Shown: piece by piece, positions 38,222 to 50,885 of the stretch
Position numbering within the stretch: the first letter of the stretch is position 1
How the letters are laid out: each line of letters starts with the position of its first letter
Program-made: the position numbers and the translations under genes
NCBI RefSeq assembly: GCF_000150275.1
Contig: NW_002060943.1
Coordinates: 206,875 to 270,874 of the forward strand
Length of the DNA: 64,000 nt
DNA from: Trichoplax adhaerens
Taxonomy: Eukaryota > Placozoa > Uniplacotomia > Trichoplacea > Trichoplacidae
Reading direction: 5' to 3'
The notes under the pieces: model-generated
What the model saw: the letters and a program-made list of their open reading frames with translations, nothing else
Database searches by the model: none
Told to the model about the DNA's origin: nothing

Positions 38222-38480
38222 TACAATCTTGTTCTTTATTGTTGTTATTTCTTAAATAAATTGAAAGAATCGGACTGACCGACATGCTATCAAAATAAAA
38301 GACTTGGTGGGCAATGTTAAGCTAACGTGCAGTCTTGTTGTTGTTGTTGTTGTTTATTGCTGTTATTTCTTAAATAAATTGAAGGAATTTGACCGATCGA
38401 AATACTACCAAAATAAATTACTTGATGGGCAATGTTAAGCTAACGTGCAATCTTGTTGTTTATCGTTGTAATTTTTAAAC
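38222..38480. repeat. 118-bp tandem repeat with TTG microsatellite
   Basis: Two copies anchored on gttatttcttaaataaattgaa at 38244 and 38362, plus a partial third from about 38450. Each includes gggcaatgttaagctaacgtgca. A (TTG)n run at about 38335-38355 lies at the junction. Confidence 0.85.
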
Positions 38481-39499
38481 ATATTTTAGCCAGAAAAATA
38501 AGACGTGGCATGATGATATGGTAATGTTATTAAAAAAATGTCCGTAAGTGGAAGCCTGGATCGCCCGAGTCAAATACCTTACGGCTTTGATTGAGAATGT
38601 TCGGAAATTAGTTGGATGCTAGGCTGAGCTCAGTATCACTTATTCGCAACTTGGTTTATACCGATTTTATCACAAATAATAATTAAAATTGGCAATACCT
38701 CACCTCATAAACATTTTGCAGTAATAGTTTACTCGACGAGAAATGCACAAAGGTGAAGATCTTACTAATCAAAACTATTCTTGGGAGAACATGGAAGGCT
38801 TTTTTTACACATGGTACCGAACTATAGTTTCCAATCATGTCAGAGCAACATCGTCTTTAAATATTGCCGACAATATCCTTGATGACAATGATTTACTCAT
38901 AAACAATTTCTTTATTTTACATTGAATATGATTGTTGTTAAAATGGCACACTGAGATTCCATAGAAGAATGCAGAAAAAATAGAATCTTTTCTGTAGGAG
39001 TCATTTGCATAGCGTAAAGGAAAAGCCTTTCACTCTATTTGTCCTAATGGTGAACTGTCCTTTCCTGGCCGAGCTAAGAAAAATGGACATTTCAAAAAGT
39101 AAAATTGATCACAATCAAAAAAATTTAGAAGGTTGTTAAACATTATACAATATACTAGATAGGATAAATTTTAAAAATTGAATACTGTTACCACACTATG
39201 AGCAACGAAAATGCATAACTCGTATCATTTTTAATACTAACACTAAAGGCGAATGAATTGCCAATTTGGTCAGTTTTCAACTCTCTAGTTTAAACTAAGA
39301 ACGACTCATGGAGAAAAATTAATCCCTGCACTCTAATTTGCTGCTTAGGGACTCCTTATCAAAAGCAATTTTCATCGATAAAATTGATAATTTTTACAGT
39401 AGCATGGGAGTTTTCCGATGCCTCCATCATGGTTGCATCTGTTTAACTTGCACTTGGAAATAAAGGGAGTAATAACTGAGACTTTCCGGTCTCCCCATT

Positions 39500-39560
39500 T
39501 ACTCTCTCTCTCTCTCTCTCCCTACTATATAATCCCCGGGGATTAGAGAGAGAAAGTAGA
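39500..39560. repeat. CT/GA microsatellite arms around a 14-bp palindrome
   Basis: A (CT)n run of about 20 nt is followed by the perfect palindrome aatccccggggatt (39531-39544) and then agagagagaaag, so the whole forms an imperfect inverted repeat able to fold. Confidence 0.8.
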
Positions 39561-39639
39561 CGGTGGAAAAAGGATTAATACTTTACTTAAGTAGTTTCTG
39601 GTCATAAAGAGAAACCAAAATACGAAAAAATAAATTTTG

Positions 39640-40210
39640 CAAAAGAACCAAGAATTGAAACCCGTTTCGTTCTGAAATCAATGTTCTAGATTTTACAAGT
39701 GCAGTATTTTGATGGTTAACTTAATTGATGATCCATAGGTCATCAATAATGATTTAACAATTCACACAAATACTTCAATTTGGATTTCTTTTGAAATCTG
39801 CATACTTCCACTTATTCTTATAAAAGATATATCTAAATTTATTCCTAGCCAATTAACGAGAGAGAATTCTATAGTAGCTTTAGCGCGATAGTTGTAAACC
39901 TATTTCAACAAGGAGAACTAGAGCAAACTTTCAGCTTAGAGATGTGCATCACCTTATGATCAGGATCCCGACAGAACAGTGAATTCACACAAATCTTTCA
40001 CTTTGGGCATCGTTTTAAAATCTAAACACTTCCATTAATTCTTAAAACGTCAAGATAAAATCCAAATCTATTCCAACATGGTGAGCTGGAGAGAATTCTG
40101 TATTAGCTTTAGCACTGCATATGTAAATCGATTCAAACAAAAAGAACCGAAGCCATCTTCAGGCTACTGGATATCAGGAACATTATCATCGGGATTTCTG
40201 TAGAACAGCA
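39640..40210. repeat. degenerate tandem repeat, about 229 bp
   Basis: Two diverged units share caattcacacaaat, cttccattaattctta and agagaattctatagtagctt; the last anchor lies at 39861 and 40090. Old array, no coding signal. Confidence 0.7.
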
Positions 40211-40399
40211 AACACCACATATGTGTAGAATATCTTAAGCTAGACAACATTTCTTTTAAAAGTTGGTTTCTTCATCAAGTATGTGAGTTTACTAGAGCTG
40301 AGATATCTACAAAGTATTCTTATTACTCAATTTAACGGATAGTCGATGATTAAAAAATATTCTTTACAAGTCCAAATTGCTAACTCCTATGTTTAAAGC

Positions 40400-41400
40400 T
40401 TACTCTACATTATTTAATGTATAGAGACTCGCGAAAGTCTGTTGAGACCGGCTTCCTCATATGCGAGAAATTCTCCTTGATAATATATCCTATTTAGTTT
40501 TCCTCAGCTATTTTTAAATCTTTCTGTTGTCAATATACAATCAATCTCGTGTATTTAGCCATGAGGATTAGCTCTTTTGCAGAAGTCAGTTCCTTTCACG
40601 ATCTAGATTAAATCATTGTAGAGAGACTCGCAAAAGCGTGATTGAGCAAGGAGCCCTGAGATAGTTGACTCTATTTCATGTACGGTCTTCTTGACCTTAC
40701 TGCTGTAGTATAAATTAAGCCTTATTAATATTGGTAGTAATCCCTTCTAATAAGTAAAAATTTTAAATGTTTTGACGTTATACGAAGCCTGTACTTGATG
40801 AAATATCAATTTACTGCAATTATCCATGAGCTAACTTCGCTGTGTAAGACTACTTACAGACCAATTTCTTTCTTGATCAAAATTAATCCATGTACAGAGA
40901 CTTCCAAAAGTACAATTTGATCAAGAAATTATAAGGTACGAGAAAATGCATGACTGAGAAATTCCTCTTGGCGATATACGTATTCTATACGGTCTTATTG
41001 ATATTATTACTGTAGTAAGTCAAGATTTTTTAAACATCATGTTGTGATGCATAGACAGAGTTAAGGAAATATCAAGTTAATGTAATTGCCCACGAGCTGG
41101 CTTTTCTTTGTAAGACCCTTTGTATAAGACCAGTTGCTCTCTTAACATCTTGCTGCTAGTCATAGACAGAAATCAATGAAATATCTAGTGCAAATTAATG
41201 CACATTATTCACGAGCTAGCTTCTCTGTAAAAACCTTTTACAGGCTCATTTCTCTCAATCCAAAGTAATCAGTATAAACAAACTTTCAAAAGTGCGATTT
41301 GACCAAAGAAACTTAAGGTACAAGGAATGCCTCCATGACAGTGTATAATCAGTTCCGTCTTATTGGAAAGTAACTATTTCGCTTAGTAATGATTAATCAT
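40400..41400. repeat. old tandem array of two alternating blocks
   Basis: One block (like gagactcgcaaaag) occurs at about 40424, 40623, 40897 and 41280. A second (like gaaatatcaagttaatgcaatt...cacgagctagcttc) occurs at about 40790, 41060 and 41180. High divergence and irregular spacing. Some blocks are open on the minus strand, but no consistent exon could be built. Confidence 0.6.
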
Positions 41401-41789
41401 AATCCATTCTAGTAAGTAAAGATCGCTAACATCATGTTGTTATACGTAGATTGCATTTCACGAGCTTTGCAAAGTCTAGTAATCAAGCAGTCTAAGTAAT
41501 GCCTGCTCTTTTTGTGAATTGTATCAGAAAGAACGTCCAAGGAGTACAAGTAGAATCGATTTACTTGTCGATTTCCATTAGAAAGGCACATACTTACGGA
41601 GCACTACTCGATCTCATAAAGTGTTCAGTTGACATGTTCTAAAAGTATTATCATATAAGAAATGAACTGTGATCAACTAAACTACAGTACAACAAGGTTA
41701 TATTTGCTCCGTTTTCAATGTGCTGCCACGTTATGATTAAACAAGGTAAAGTGACTTTTCATGATATTTCTAGTCCATTTCAGTAACTA

Positions 41790-42180
41790 TGAGTGTAATA
41801 AAAGCATTCTTAATTAAGTATCCATTTTTTCAATGCCAACCCTAACCTTAACTTTTACTTATACTGTGGCTTTAGCCTTTTTTGTATGACATATCTCGGC
41901 TTGTAGCAGATACCCATCAAAACTGCCAATTTACTGCTCCATCTTGGCTATGCAATTCTTCACACGGAGTCAATAGAAATATGCTTTCTTGAGTTTATTG
42001 TAATTAATTACGTGTCACTATAAGTAGTAGTAAGAGTTTTAACTTTTACTTATTCTAGGCCGTTAGCGTTTTTCCGTACAACATATTGCAGCTTGTAGCT
42101 GATACCGATTAAAAAACTGTCAATTTACTGCTAAATCGTAGTTATGTAATTTTTCACATGCACTCCATCAAAACATGCTT
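41790..42180. repeat. 191-bp tandem duplication
   Basis: Two diverged copies anchored on acttttactt at 41851 and 42042. On the minus strand both contain a partly open frame (LMGICYKPRYVIQKR and LIGISYKLQYVVRK), but the two differ by a single-base shift upstream. They could be decayed exons. Confidence 0.7.
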
Positions 42181-42758
42181 TCTTAATGCTTTCATAGATT
42201 ACTGGTCAAAAATCGAGTCATTCTACTATTTACTCAATTGTAATATTGCATAGCAACTCGAGAAGAAAATATTGCACAACAGGAATACGAGTAAAGACTT
42301 CTTTTATTTCATTGGTAATTCTTATATGATCTTATTTCGCTAGAGAGCTAATACGTAGACGCCTAGTTCAATACATTCACATAGTTTATGGCATCAATTT
42401 GTATAACTTGATTATCGTTATTTTCTTCCACTACTATACTTATTGGCATCTGTATGGTTGCTTTCGCTTAAATAATGACTATAGATCATGACTATATCAT
42501 TTGAATTTATGTATTACGATTGATAGATTAAGGCTAAAGTATCTACGGAAGATGGATAGTTGAGAATAACATATAAACAACATGACTACCTCAACGATAG
42601 ACAACTGCAGTAGTAAAGCATGTAGCCAATACGAGATAAAGCTATAGCATTATTATCCACACTTGGTCAATCTAACTGGAGATTTTGTTACACATTTGAA
42701 TTACCATTAACCGTTCAATGGGAAAGGAGGATGTTGGATAATCCTTCGGTTGAGACTT

Positions 42759-45700
42759 TCAAGCCATTTTTTCCGATCGACTAGATAAATCACCAAGGAA
42801 AATTTTCTTAAATGGGTTAGAGTTAGGTATGTAAGATAGCCTTTTGTGACCTCTTTTAAAAGGGATAAATCCTTGCTTTCTTGTATCTCTCTGCTACAGT
42901 GAGGATAAAATAAAGCCATGTTTACATTAAGTAAGCTAGGATTAGCATTTTTGTAATGAACTTAAAAATACTGAAGATTTCATCGAATAACTTCTCTATA
43001 ATATATACCATTCATCTGTAACTAGGTATCACTTATTTATTATCGACATGAGACTTACTGAAAACCAAGATACTACATTCTTTGCTTCCGATTTCTCACT
43101 ATCATCATCTTGCTATCAATAATAATGCATGAAGAAAGAAATTGGTTAACATTAATGGCAATCGATCATGATTTTGATACCTACGCAAATTATTCTCTAC
43201 TATTACAAATTTACAATTAGCAGTTTGCATTAACCGTTTTTAACCAGATGTGTACGAATCGATCAAAAAATGGCAATAACAGTTAATTACGTGATCACAA
43301 CTCGGGGCTAGGGTTCCTAATTCTAGCTTGTTGTTATTAGTCTATTTTACAAATTTTCTAGAACAAATTTAAGGTAACTAATGAATCGCTTCAATTTGGG
43401 TCTATAAACCCTTGTTTCTACGATGGTTGATGCCAGAAAAGTACAGTAAGAGGTCTACAGAATTTGCTAAGATATGATTAAACGTAAGTACGATATCATC
43501 AACATTTTTATTAATGCAGATCAAATATATTTGTAATAGATGATTTTCTCTCTTATTAAATACAAGAAAGGGTTTTTTCAAAATGCGATGATAACCTCTC
43601 CTAAATATTGAAAGTGGTAATATTCCTATCAATCAGTCTTTTTCTCCTACATAGTTACTTCTTGGAACAACTAGTATATACTATGGAGTATGCCGAATCT
43701 TTTAAATATTACTTTACGCCAGATTAATTCAATCTTTTTTAGTCTAAATTATTCCTTCAATTTCTAGTATACAAATAAGCTAAAGCACTGCTGTACGTAT
43801 ATTCGCATAATTAATAACTCTTTATAACAGATTAAATAGGTTTTAAATTCTTTGCTCTTTCGTTAAGTACATTAATTGGTCTTTCAAAATCCGATCATAG
43901 CCTATCCTAATATTTAAGAGTTTAATATTCCTACAAATCAGTATTATTCTTCTATAATAGTTGATCCTTAAAATAGCTAGTTTAAACAAAAAGGACTATG
44001 TTGCATCGATTGAACATTCCCTTACAGGAGATAAAATCTGTTACAATCTATCATTTACCCTTTACTTAAATAGAATCTTACGAGTATCGAAATCAGATAA
44101 TAGCCTATTCTAAATATTTAACCTTTGTTAATAAGTTTACAAAATTGCTACTTGAGTATCACAGAACTGTTAGTATAAGCTATAAACTATGAATTCAATA
44201 TTTTTTGTGGAAATGAAATCGATCATTTACCCTTTTCTTAAATAGAATCATTGGAATTTCAGAATCAGATGATGGGCCATCCTAAATATTTAACATTTCG
44301 ACATATCTGATAAGCGTTTCTCATCAATTATAACGATTCTATAAATTTCTATACTGCACTGCAGTATGGCTAATATAAACTAAAAACAGTATGTTGAACA
44401 TTATCTATTGGAAAGGGAGTTTATATAACCTATCATTTACCCTCTTCCATATAATAATCGGGCGTTTAGAATCAGCTGATTGGCTATCCTAAATATTTAA
44501 TATTTCGACATACCACATAAGTTTTTCTCAGTAATCATAACAAGCCTACTAAATTCCTACACTAAACCACAGAACGGCAAATATAGAGTAAGAATTATGT
44601 ATTGAACATTTTCCATCAGAGACTAATCTTTTATAGCCTATCATTTATCCTCTTCTTAAATAGGATCATTGGAGTTTTAGAATCAGATGATAGGCTATTC
44701 TAAATGTTTAATATTTTGACATGCCTGATGAGCATTTCTTACTAATCATTAACCGCAGAACGGCTAATATACTCTTAAACTAAGAACTAAGTAGTAAATA
44801 TTTTCTATTTGGAGGCTAAATCTTTAATATCCTATCATTTGCTCTATTTTTGAATAGATTAATTGAAGTTTTAGAATCGGATGATAGCTTATCGTAAATA
44901 TTTAGGGTTTTGGCATACCGGGTGAGTATTTCTATAAGATCATGTTAAGCCTACGCAACTACTACACTAGTATAAAGTGAAAGGCTGTATTTTAGTTTAT
45001 TGAGAGATCAGATGGCTACTATTTTATACTTGAGTATTTTCCTAAAGTAAACGAATGGGTTATTAAATTTCGATAATGATTCTATCCTTTAATATCATAA
45101 AACTTTGATATGCTATACTATCTCGGTATCCCTTTCTTAGCCTATTTTTTACTAATTAAAAATTAATTATATACAGAGGTGATAATCATACACGTAAGCG
45201 TTTTCGGCAATAAGATTTGTCGGTAGGCTCGAAACGGTTCGTAAAATCATATGATAAATTTATAAAACATCTAACTAGTTTAGGAGTTGCTGTAATGAAA
45301 TTATTAATTTAAATCGTAACGATTTAACTCCTTATCTTAATTTAAAAATAGCCTTGTAATACGGGATAGTACACTTTGAATACAGATAGCATTGACGGGA
45401 CTTATTTTCAAATGCATCATCAGATAATGTAGACCCTATTGCGTGATTTACCTCTTTCTTGAATAAGGGAGTGTCAGCTTTCTCCGAGAGTTCACCATCT
45501 TGATCCTGCGATTTTAAACAAAAATAAAGCTATGTTATTGATGCGAAGCAGTTTTATAATCATACTTGGTCAACAAATTGCGATTCTGCGTAAAATGTTA
45601 TTTCAGTTAATCTGGTTCTCGGTACACAATTTACCTCTTTTTTAAATAAGGGATGGCCATAAAGTATAGAATTTCCGTTTTGAGCCTTTTAATAACATAT

Positions 45701-48700
45701 TCAAAAGATAGCTATGTCAGCCGTGTAAAATCCTTTATAAAAATTGTTGACTAAATCTTTAAAATGTAATTTCCTTTTAAAATATAATTACAGAATTATT
45801 AAAGCTACTTCTTTCTTAAATAAGAGATTGCCTATTAGTGGGTTATATTTATCCTTTATGAAGATAATGATAAAATCGCAATAGAAATTAACTATATAGT
45901 AAAGGAGGAATGTCTACAATCGCTCTTGATATTGTAGATATTCAGGCAATATAGTATGTGACATCGTACAATGTACGAATGAAATTATGGCGTACTGGGA
46001 AATAAACACGTTTAAATATGATTCGCTATTATCACTGCTATCTTCCAAGTACTGCATTTGCAAGTAGCTTCATAAGATAGTTTAATAATGCATTCAATTG
46101 CAACAGTGTATAGCTCGTGAAATGAATTAAAATAAATGCTTTGAGTAATCAACATCTTTGCGTGTATTCAATAAAAACTGCCATTAATCTATTTTATATC
46201 CACTTATTATTTATATACTATAACATTAATAAGAAATAGCGTTATGATTCGCTAATAAAAGCAGTAAAATTTCTATCAAGGTTATTGTTAACTTATATCT
46301 ATTCTGAACAAAGCATGCCCTATTTGAGAATCCTATCCATTTGCATTAAGGGTGTAGATAACTTATACATTTTAAATAACCCTAAGATACTATACAATTT
46401 AGCCGTTAGCATACTCAGTACAGTTACTATCGAATTTATAGTTAACTTACGTCTTTTCTGAACAAAGCATACCCATCTTGAGAATCCTACATAAGAGATA
46501 ACACAATCGTCACTATATGTATATTCTGTTAATTATAATATCGTTAACTATGGAAACTGTTTAACTATCAGCTCGTATACAATTGCATTAAAGGTGTAGA
46601 TAACTTATGCTTTTTAAGTAACCCTTAGATACTATACAATTTAGCCGTTAGTATACACAGTACAGTTGCTATCAAATTTATAGTTAACTTACATCTTTTC
46701 TGAACAAAGCATGTCCTGGTTGAGAATCCTATACAATTACATTAAGGGTGTAGTTAACTTACGTTTTTTAAGTAACCCTTAAATGCTATACAATTCAGCC
46801 GTTAGCATACACAGTACAGTTACTATCGAATTTATAGTTAACTTACGTCTTTTCTGAACAAAGCATACCCATCTTGAGAATCCTACATAGCAGATAACAC
46901 AATCGTCACTATATGTATATTCTGTTAATTATAATATCGTTAACTATGGAAACTGTTTAACTATTAGCTCGTCTACAATGCATTAAAGGTGTAGATAACT
47001 TATGTTTTTTAAGTAACCCTTAGATGCTATACAATTTAGCCGTTAGCATACACAGTACAGTTGCTATCGAATTTATAGTTAACTTACATCTTTTCTAAAC
47101 AAAGGATACCCTTGAGAATCCTACATAAGAGATAACACAATTGTCACTATATATATATTCTGTTAATTATAATATCGTTAACTACGGAAACTGTTTAACT
47201 ATTAGCTCGTCTACAATGCATTAAAGGTGTAGATAACTTATGTTTTTTAAGTAACCCTTAGGTGCTATACAATTTAGCCGTTAGCATACACAGTACAGTT
47301 GCTATCGAATTTATAGTTAACTTACATCTTTTCTGAACAAAGGATACCCTTGAGAATCCTACATAAGAGATAACACAATCGTCACTATATATATATTCTG
47401 TTAACTATAATATCGTTAACTATGGAAACTGTTTAACTATTAGCTCGTCTACAATGCATTAAAGGTGTAGATAACTTATGTTTTTTAAGTAACCCTTAGA
47501 TGCTATACAATTTAGCCGTTAGCATACACAGTACAGTTGCTATCGAATTTATAGTTAACTTACATCTTTTCTGAACAAAGCATACCCTTGAGAATCCTAC
47601 GTAGCAGATAACACAATTATCACTGTATATATATACATTTTTCGATTAATTATAATATCGTTAACTACGGAAATTGTTTAACTATCAGCTGGTGTACAAT
47701 TGCATTAAGAGTGTAGATAACTTATATTTTTTAAATAATCCTTAGATACTGTACAATTTAGCTGTTAGCATACAGTACACACTCAGTTGCTATCAAATTT
47801 GTAATCAACTTATATTTTTCGGAACAAAGCATTCCCTATTTGAGAATCCTACATAGGAGATAACACAATTATCACCTTATATGTTTTTTATTAATTATTT
47901 AAATGTATTAGCTAATTTAGGATGAAAAAAGTTACTGGATAAAGGGAATTGCTACTTTATAAGGATAGTCCATGATTTGATAAATTATACACCGTAAGGC
48001 AATATCAAAGCCATGATCACCAGTAAGTTTGACAAATCGAGTAATGCGCTTATAAAATAATCACTTATGGCCAAAACTTATCCAAAATTGTTTAACACCA
48101 TACTTTCTACAGCATGAGATTATAATTACAACTACTGAGTTATTTACCAAATCTTCCTTCTTAAAAAGCGGGTAACCAATCATTAACTTAGGCTCTGTTT
48201 TCTTTGGTTTTTTGCTCTTTTCATCAGTATTCTTGCTGATTGCTAAAGAAGTATAATCATTGAAAGTATTTCATTCATTAAGCACTAAAAAATTAGTTTA
48301 ATGAGAAGTGACAGATAGATAGCTGTTAGGATAAATTGATATTCTATGTAGAGTTTAAAAAGATTCAAAAAAACCATTTTGCTTTTATTCGGGTATATAC
48401 TCTATTTTAGCAGCTAAAAGCACCATTAATGTTTATTATCGACCGATGAACTTACTATCGTAAGAATACCAAGATCTGATTTAGAAACTGTGTAAATAAG
48501 ATGTGCAGCTTATACGATCTTAATAATGCAAAATTGATAGAATGAAAGTATATCTTTTAATATTATCATTAACACTCTTAATTTGTGTGTCCATGCGTCT
48601 GTAATGCTAATCTAAATGCTAAATTAACATTATGGATTTCTTTACCTAAAAGGACAAAAGTGATCACTGATATTTTTATACAATTATAATACAGATAATG

Positions 48701-50885
48701 GATAATTTGGCTCTGTTACTTTCTACTTCCTACCAAAAGTTTTTAAGAAGGATGGTTTTACTTTATTTGCATCAGGAGTTTCTGATGAGACTATAAAAGG
48801 CTGGTACCTGTAGACCACTTTTTATTTAGTTATTCTGTTAGTTAGTCAACTAGTTTGTCAATTACTAATGAATTGGCGAGAATATAATCTTGGTTGTCAA
48901 CTTTTCTTCAGTAATAAATAGTAGTAATTCTCTGACTATATTGTCTACACCATCACTGACGCTATAACTATACTATAGTATTCAGTCGTTGGAAGTGAAC
49001 TATTTGGTGATATAGCTAATCTCATCTCTCTAAGTCAGTAAGAGGTGTTTTTCGTTAGCGTTAGCGTGTGTGGACTCACTTAGTCACTAGCAGTGTGTGA
49101 AAACCGGTACTTAATTAAAGACCGCTTAATTGAACGTCTATTACCATCACAGGTAGGAGTACATAATAAGGATGTAATAAGCCAAATTTTAATATAGTCG
49201 CAATATAACAGATAAACTTGAGAATTAAGTGTTGAGCAGTATAACTTGATAATAAGCAATTTACTGAGATGGTAGTAATATTTTAAATGATTCCAATACA
49301 TCACCAAATATATTGTATACTATTCTTGACAAAGACCATGATGACTATAATACGGAACCATATACTGTGAAGTAGAGGTTATATTAATTAATTATTCATT
49401 TTAACTAGTCAATATACAACAAAACTTGCGTGCATTATCTAATCGTTCCGGTATCATTATGATTGATTAACAGTATGGTATTATGCAGTAAAGTTAATAC
49501 ATTTGTAATAAATATAAATGCCTATCCAAATGAAACCGTCGATTGATTAATGAGTAGCGCATACTAGATTGGAACTGAGCAATGACAATTGAATGCTCAC
49601 ACTATTACCAGAGACGAGCGATGGGCGAAAAAAATAGAAATAACGAAAATAAGCGAGCAAATATTGCTCTGGCTGCATAATAAAGAATGGTGCACACACA
49701 AAAAAAAATTGAAATATGGCAATTCTTCTCATCAAAATCTTGAAAAAAAAATAGAATCAGTAAAATTTGACCTTTTTTCTTGTTTAAAGTTCATAATGGG
49801 ATAACTATAATAAAACGATTTCTATAAATTTTTAATGTCGACGCCTGTATATTACTTGTACTTCATGCTCAATGGAACAGTAAGATGGAGACTTAAAATA
49901 GGTTAGTTGATTAATATCAGATTTCTATCAATCGCTCACTAATATAAAATTATTTTCAAATGTTAAATTGCTGATATAAAGAAAGGTGCATGAAAATGAG
50001 ATTAACAAGATATTACTGTTAACCGATAACCGATAGATTGAACTGGAGAAAGAAGTGACAGAGACTTATACTTTAATAAAGTTGTTAATAACTATCAAAT
50101 ATTGTACCCGTAAATATGGTGAGTAAAATTATTAAGCAATTAGCAGGAATCTGCTAATATTTAACGCTTTATATCTGTAGCAAGGAAGCTAAGACACTGG
50201 GTCGGTGATGAATCGAAGACGATAGTAGTAAAACTAAAATTCTAATTGTTATGGTGCTAAGATATTTAAAAGTACTAAGATTATCGACATACAGTAAGAA
50301 GTCCTTGGTTAAAAATTTCTATTTTACAAGTAGAAAAGTATCTTAGAATTTGAACGGTGGAAAACAAATTACTTCAAATAAAAATCTAAGCGCTAGTTTA
50401 ATGCTCAAAACGATAAGTACATAACCACCTATTTCAATAGTTAGGAGCAATGTGACAATTTTTTTTCATTAAAAGACTCACATTTAGTAAGAATGGAGAC
50501 TATAAAATGTTATCTTGAATATTATGTCAGATTATTGGAATATTTTTAAACATTTCTAAAATAACGACTGTAAAACTTTACTAAGTATGGTAAATTGAGA
50601 CATTTACGACGTTAATGTCAAAAAATAGAGATCTTTAAGTTCGATTAGATCAATTCGATTAAATTGATAGTTTAAGATATATAAATGTAAGCGCACATGT
50701 TTGCCAATTAACTAGTTGCGATGTACAGTAGAAATAGTTGAAAGTTTGATTATGCTATTATTCATAGGTCACAACAGTTCCATACGTAGCCAATTTAAAC
50801 CAATAAATAAAACTACTTTCATCGTTAACCTACCTCTGCAGCTGACAGCAACAACTAGTAAGGTAAAGACCAAGATTGTTCTCAT
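42759..50885 (-). CDS. secreted peptide precursor built from tandem phase-0 microexons ending in LF-(K/R)(K/R)
   Basis: Exon 1 (50834-50885) encodes a signal peptide, MRTILVFTLLVVAVSCR, donor GTAGGT, phase 1. Exon 2 (48148-48242) joins in phase and ends LMIGYPLFKKEDL. Intact microexons follow, all multiples of three with phase-0 borders: 47564-47596, 47326-47358, 47088-47120, 46847-46882, 46693-46728 and 46451-46486 (DSQGYALFRKD, DSQGYPLFRKD, DSQDGYALFRKD types); 45809-45853, 45635-45685 and 45452-45505 (ending LLFKKE, GHPLFKKE, TPLFKKE); 44441-44488 and 44231-44281 (ending IIIWKR, PMILFKKR); perhaps 44843-44887 (INLFKNR, GC donor). The terminal exon 42759-42890 carries GFIPFKR and NSNPFKK and ends in TGA. 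The product is about 244 residues. Dibasic sites at each exon end predict one short peptide per exon, many ending in LF. Interspersed copies are broken. Which exons are actually joined needs transcript data. Placozoan precursors called LF exist in my memory, but I cannot confirm identity. Confidence 0.75.
43856..43906 (-). pseudogene. decayed microexon (in-frame stop, donor lost)
   Basis: Aligns codon for codon with the exon at 44231-44281, but the fourth codon is TGA and the donor reads GCAAAG. It should be skipped. Confidence 0.6.
44059..44109 (-). pseudogene. microexon copy with a stop near its 3' end
   Basis: Acceptor and GTAAAT donor are intact, but the second last codon is TAA (44062-44064), giving ILFK then stop. 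It is either a decayed copy or, if included, a premature end that would remove the 42.8-kb terminal exon. Confidence 0.6.
44649..44699 (-). pseudogene. microexon with open frame but broken donor (GT to AT)
   Basis: Open for all 17 codons, ending PMILFKKR, with the usual atttag acceptor, but the donor is ATAAAT in place of GTAAAT. The frame is preserved, so loss is recent. Confidence 0.65.
45440..45860 (-). repeat. three related microexon units ending LFKKE
   Basis: Exons at 45809-45853, 45635-45685 and 45452-45505 share the 3' end ttattt/caa(a/g)aa(a/g)ga(a/g), with donors GTAGCT, GTAAAT and GTAAAT. Spacing is about 175-180 bp. Their 5' parts have diverged fully (NPLIGN, NGNSILYG, GELSEKAD), so the peptide tail and dibasic site are the conserved part. 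Confidence 0.75.
46290..47850 (-). repeat. eight-unit array (about 240 bp) of ALFRKD-type microexons
   Basis: Exon-like blocks at 47814, 47564, 47326, 47088, 46847, 46693, 46451 and 46297. The central six have intact frames, gtag acceptors and GTAAGT donors. The outer two are broken: 46297-46332 is open but its donor is ATAAGT; 47814-47848 has lost one base and also reads ATAAGT. Two intervals are about 155 bp because an intron segment is missing. A second shorter decayed block (like gggttacttaaaaaac) sits between most exons. Confidence 0.88.
48243..50833 (-). other. first intron of the microexon peptide gene
   Basis: About 2.6 kb between the signal-peptide exon and exon 2. No further exon of the family was found, and short frames on both strands (49080-49307, 49547-49804) overlap each other and look like chance. 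Confidence 0.5.

Larger units (their letters stand above)
43540..44960 (-). repeat. seven-unit array (about 200 bp) of LFKKR-type microexons
   Basis: Each unit carries one 45-51-nt exon-like block read on the minus strand, at about 44843-44887, 44649-44699, 44441-44488, 44231-44281, 44059-44109, 43856-43906 and about 43550-43602. Two are intact (44441, 44231). Typical borders are atttag before the exon and GTAAAT after it. Flanking intron sequence is shared between units, showing whole exon-plus-intron duplication. Confidence 0.85.

Noticed and set aside
38743-38925. 60-codon plus-strand frame with reasonable composition
   Set aside because: No recognisable motif, signal peptide or partner exon; length is within chance expectation for the region.
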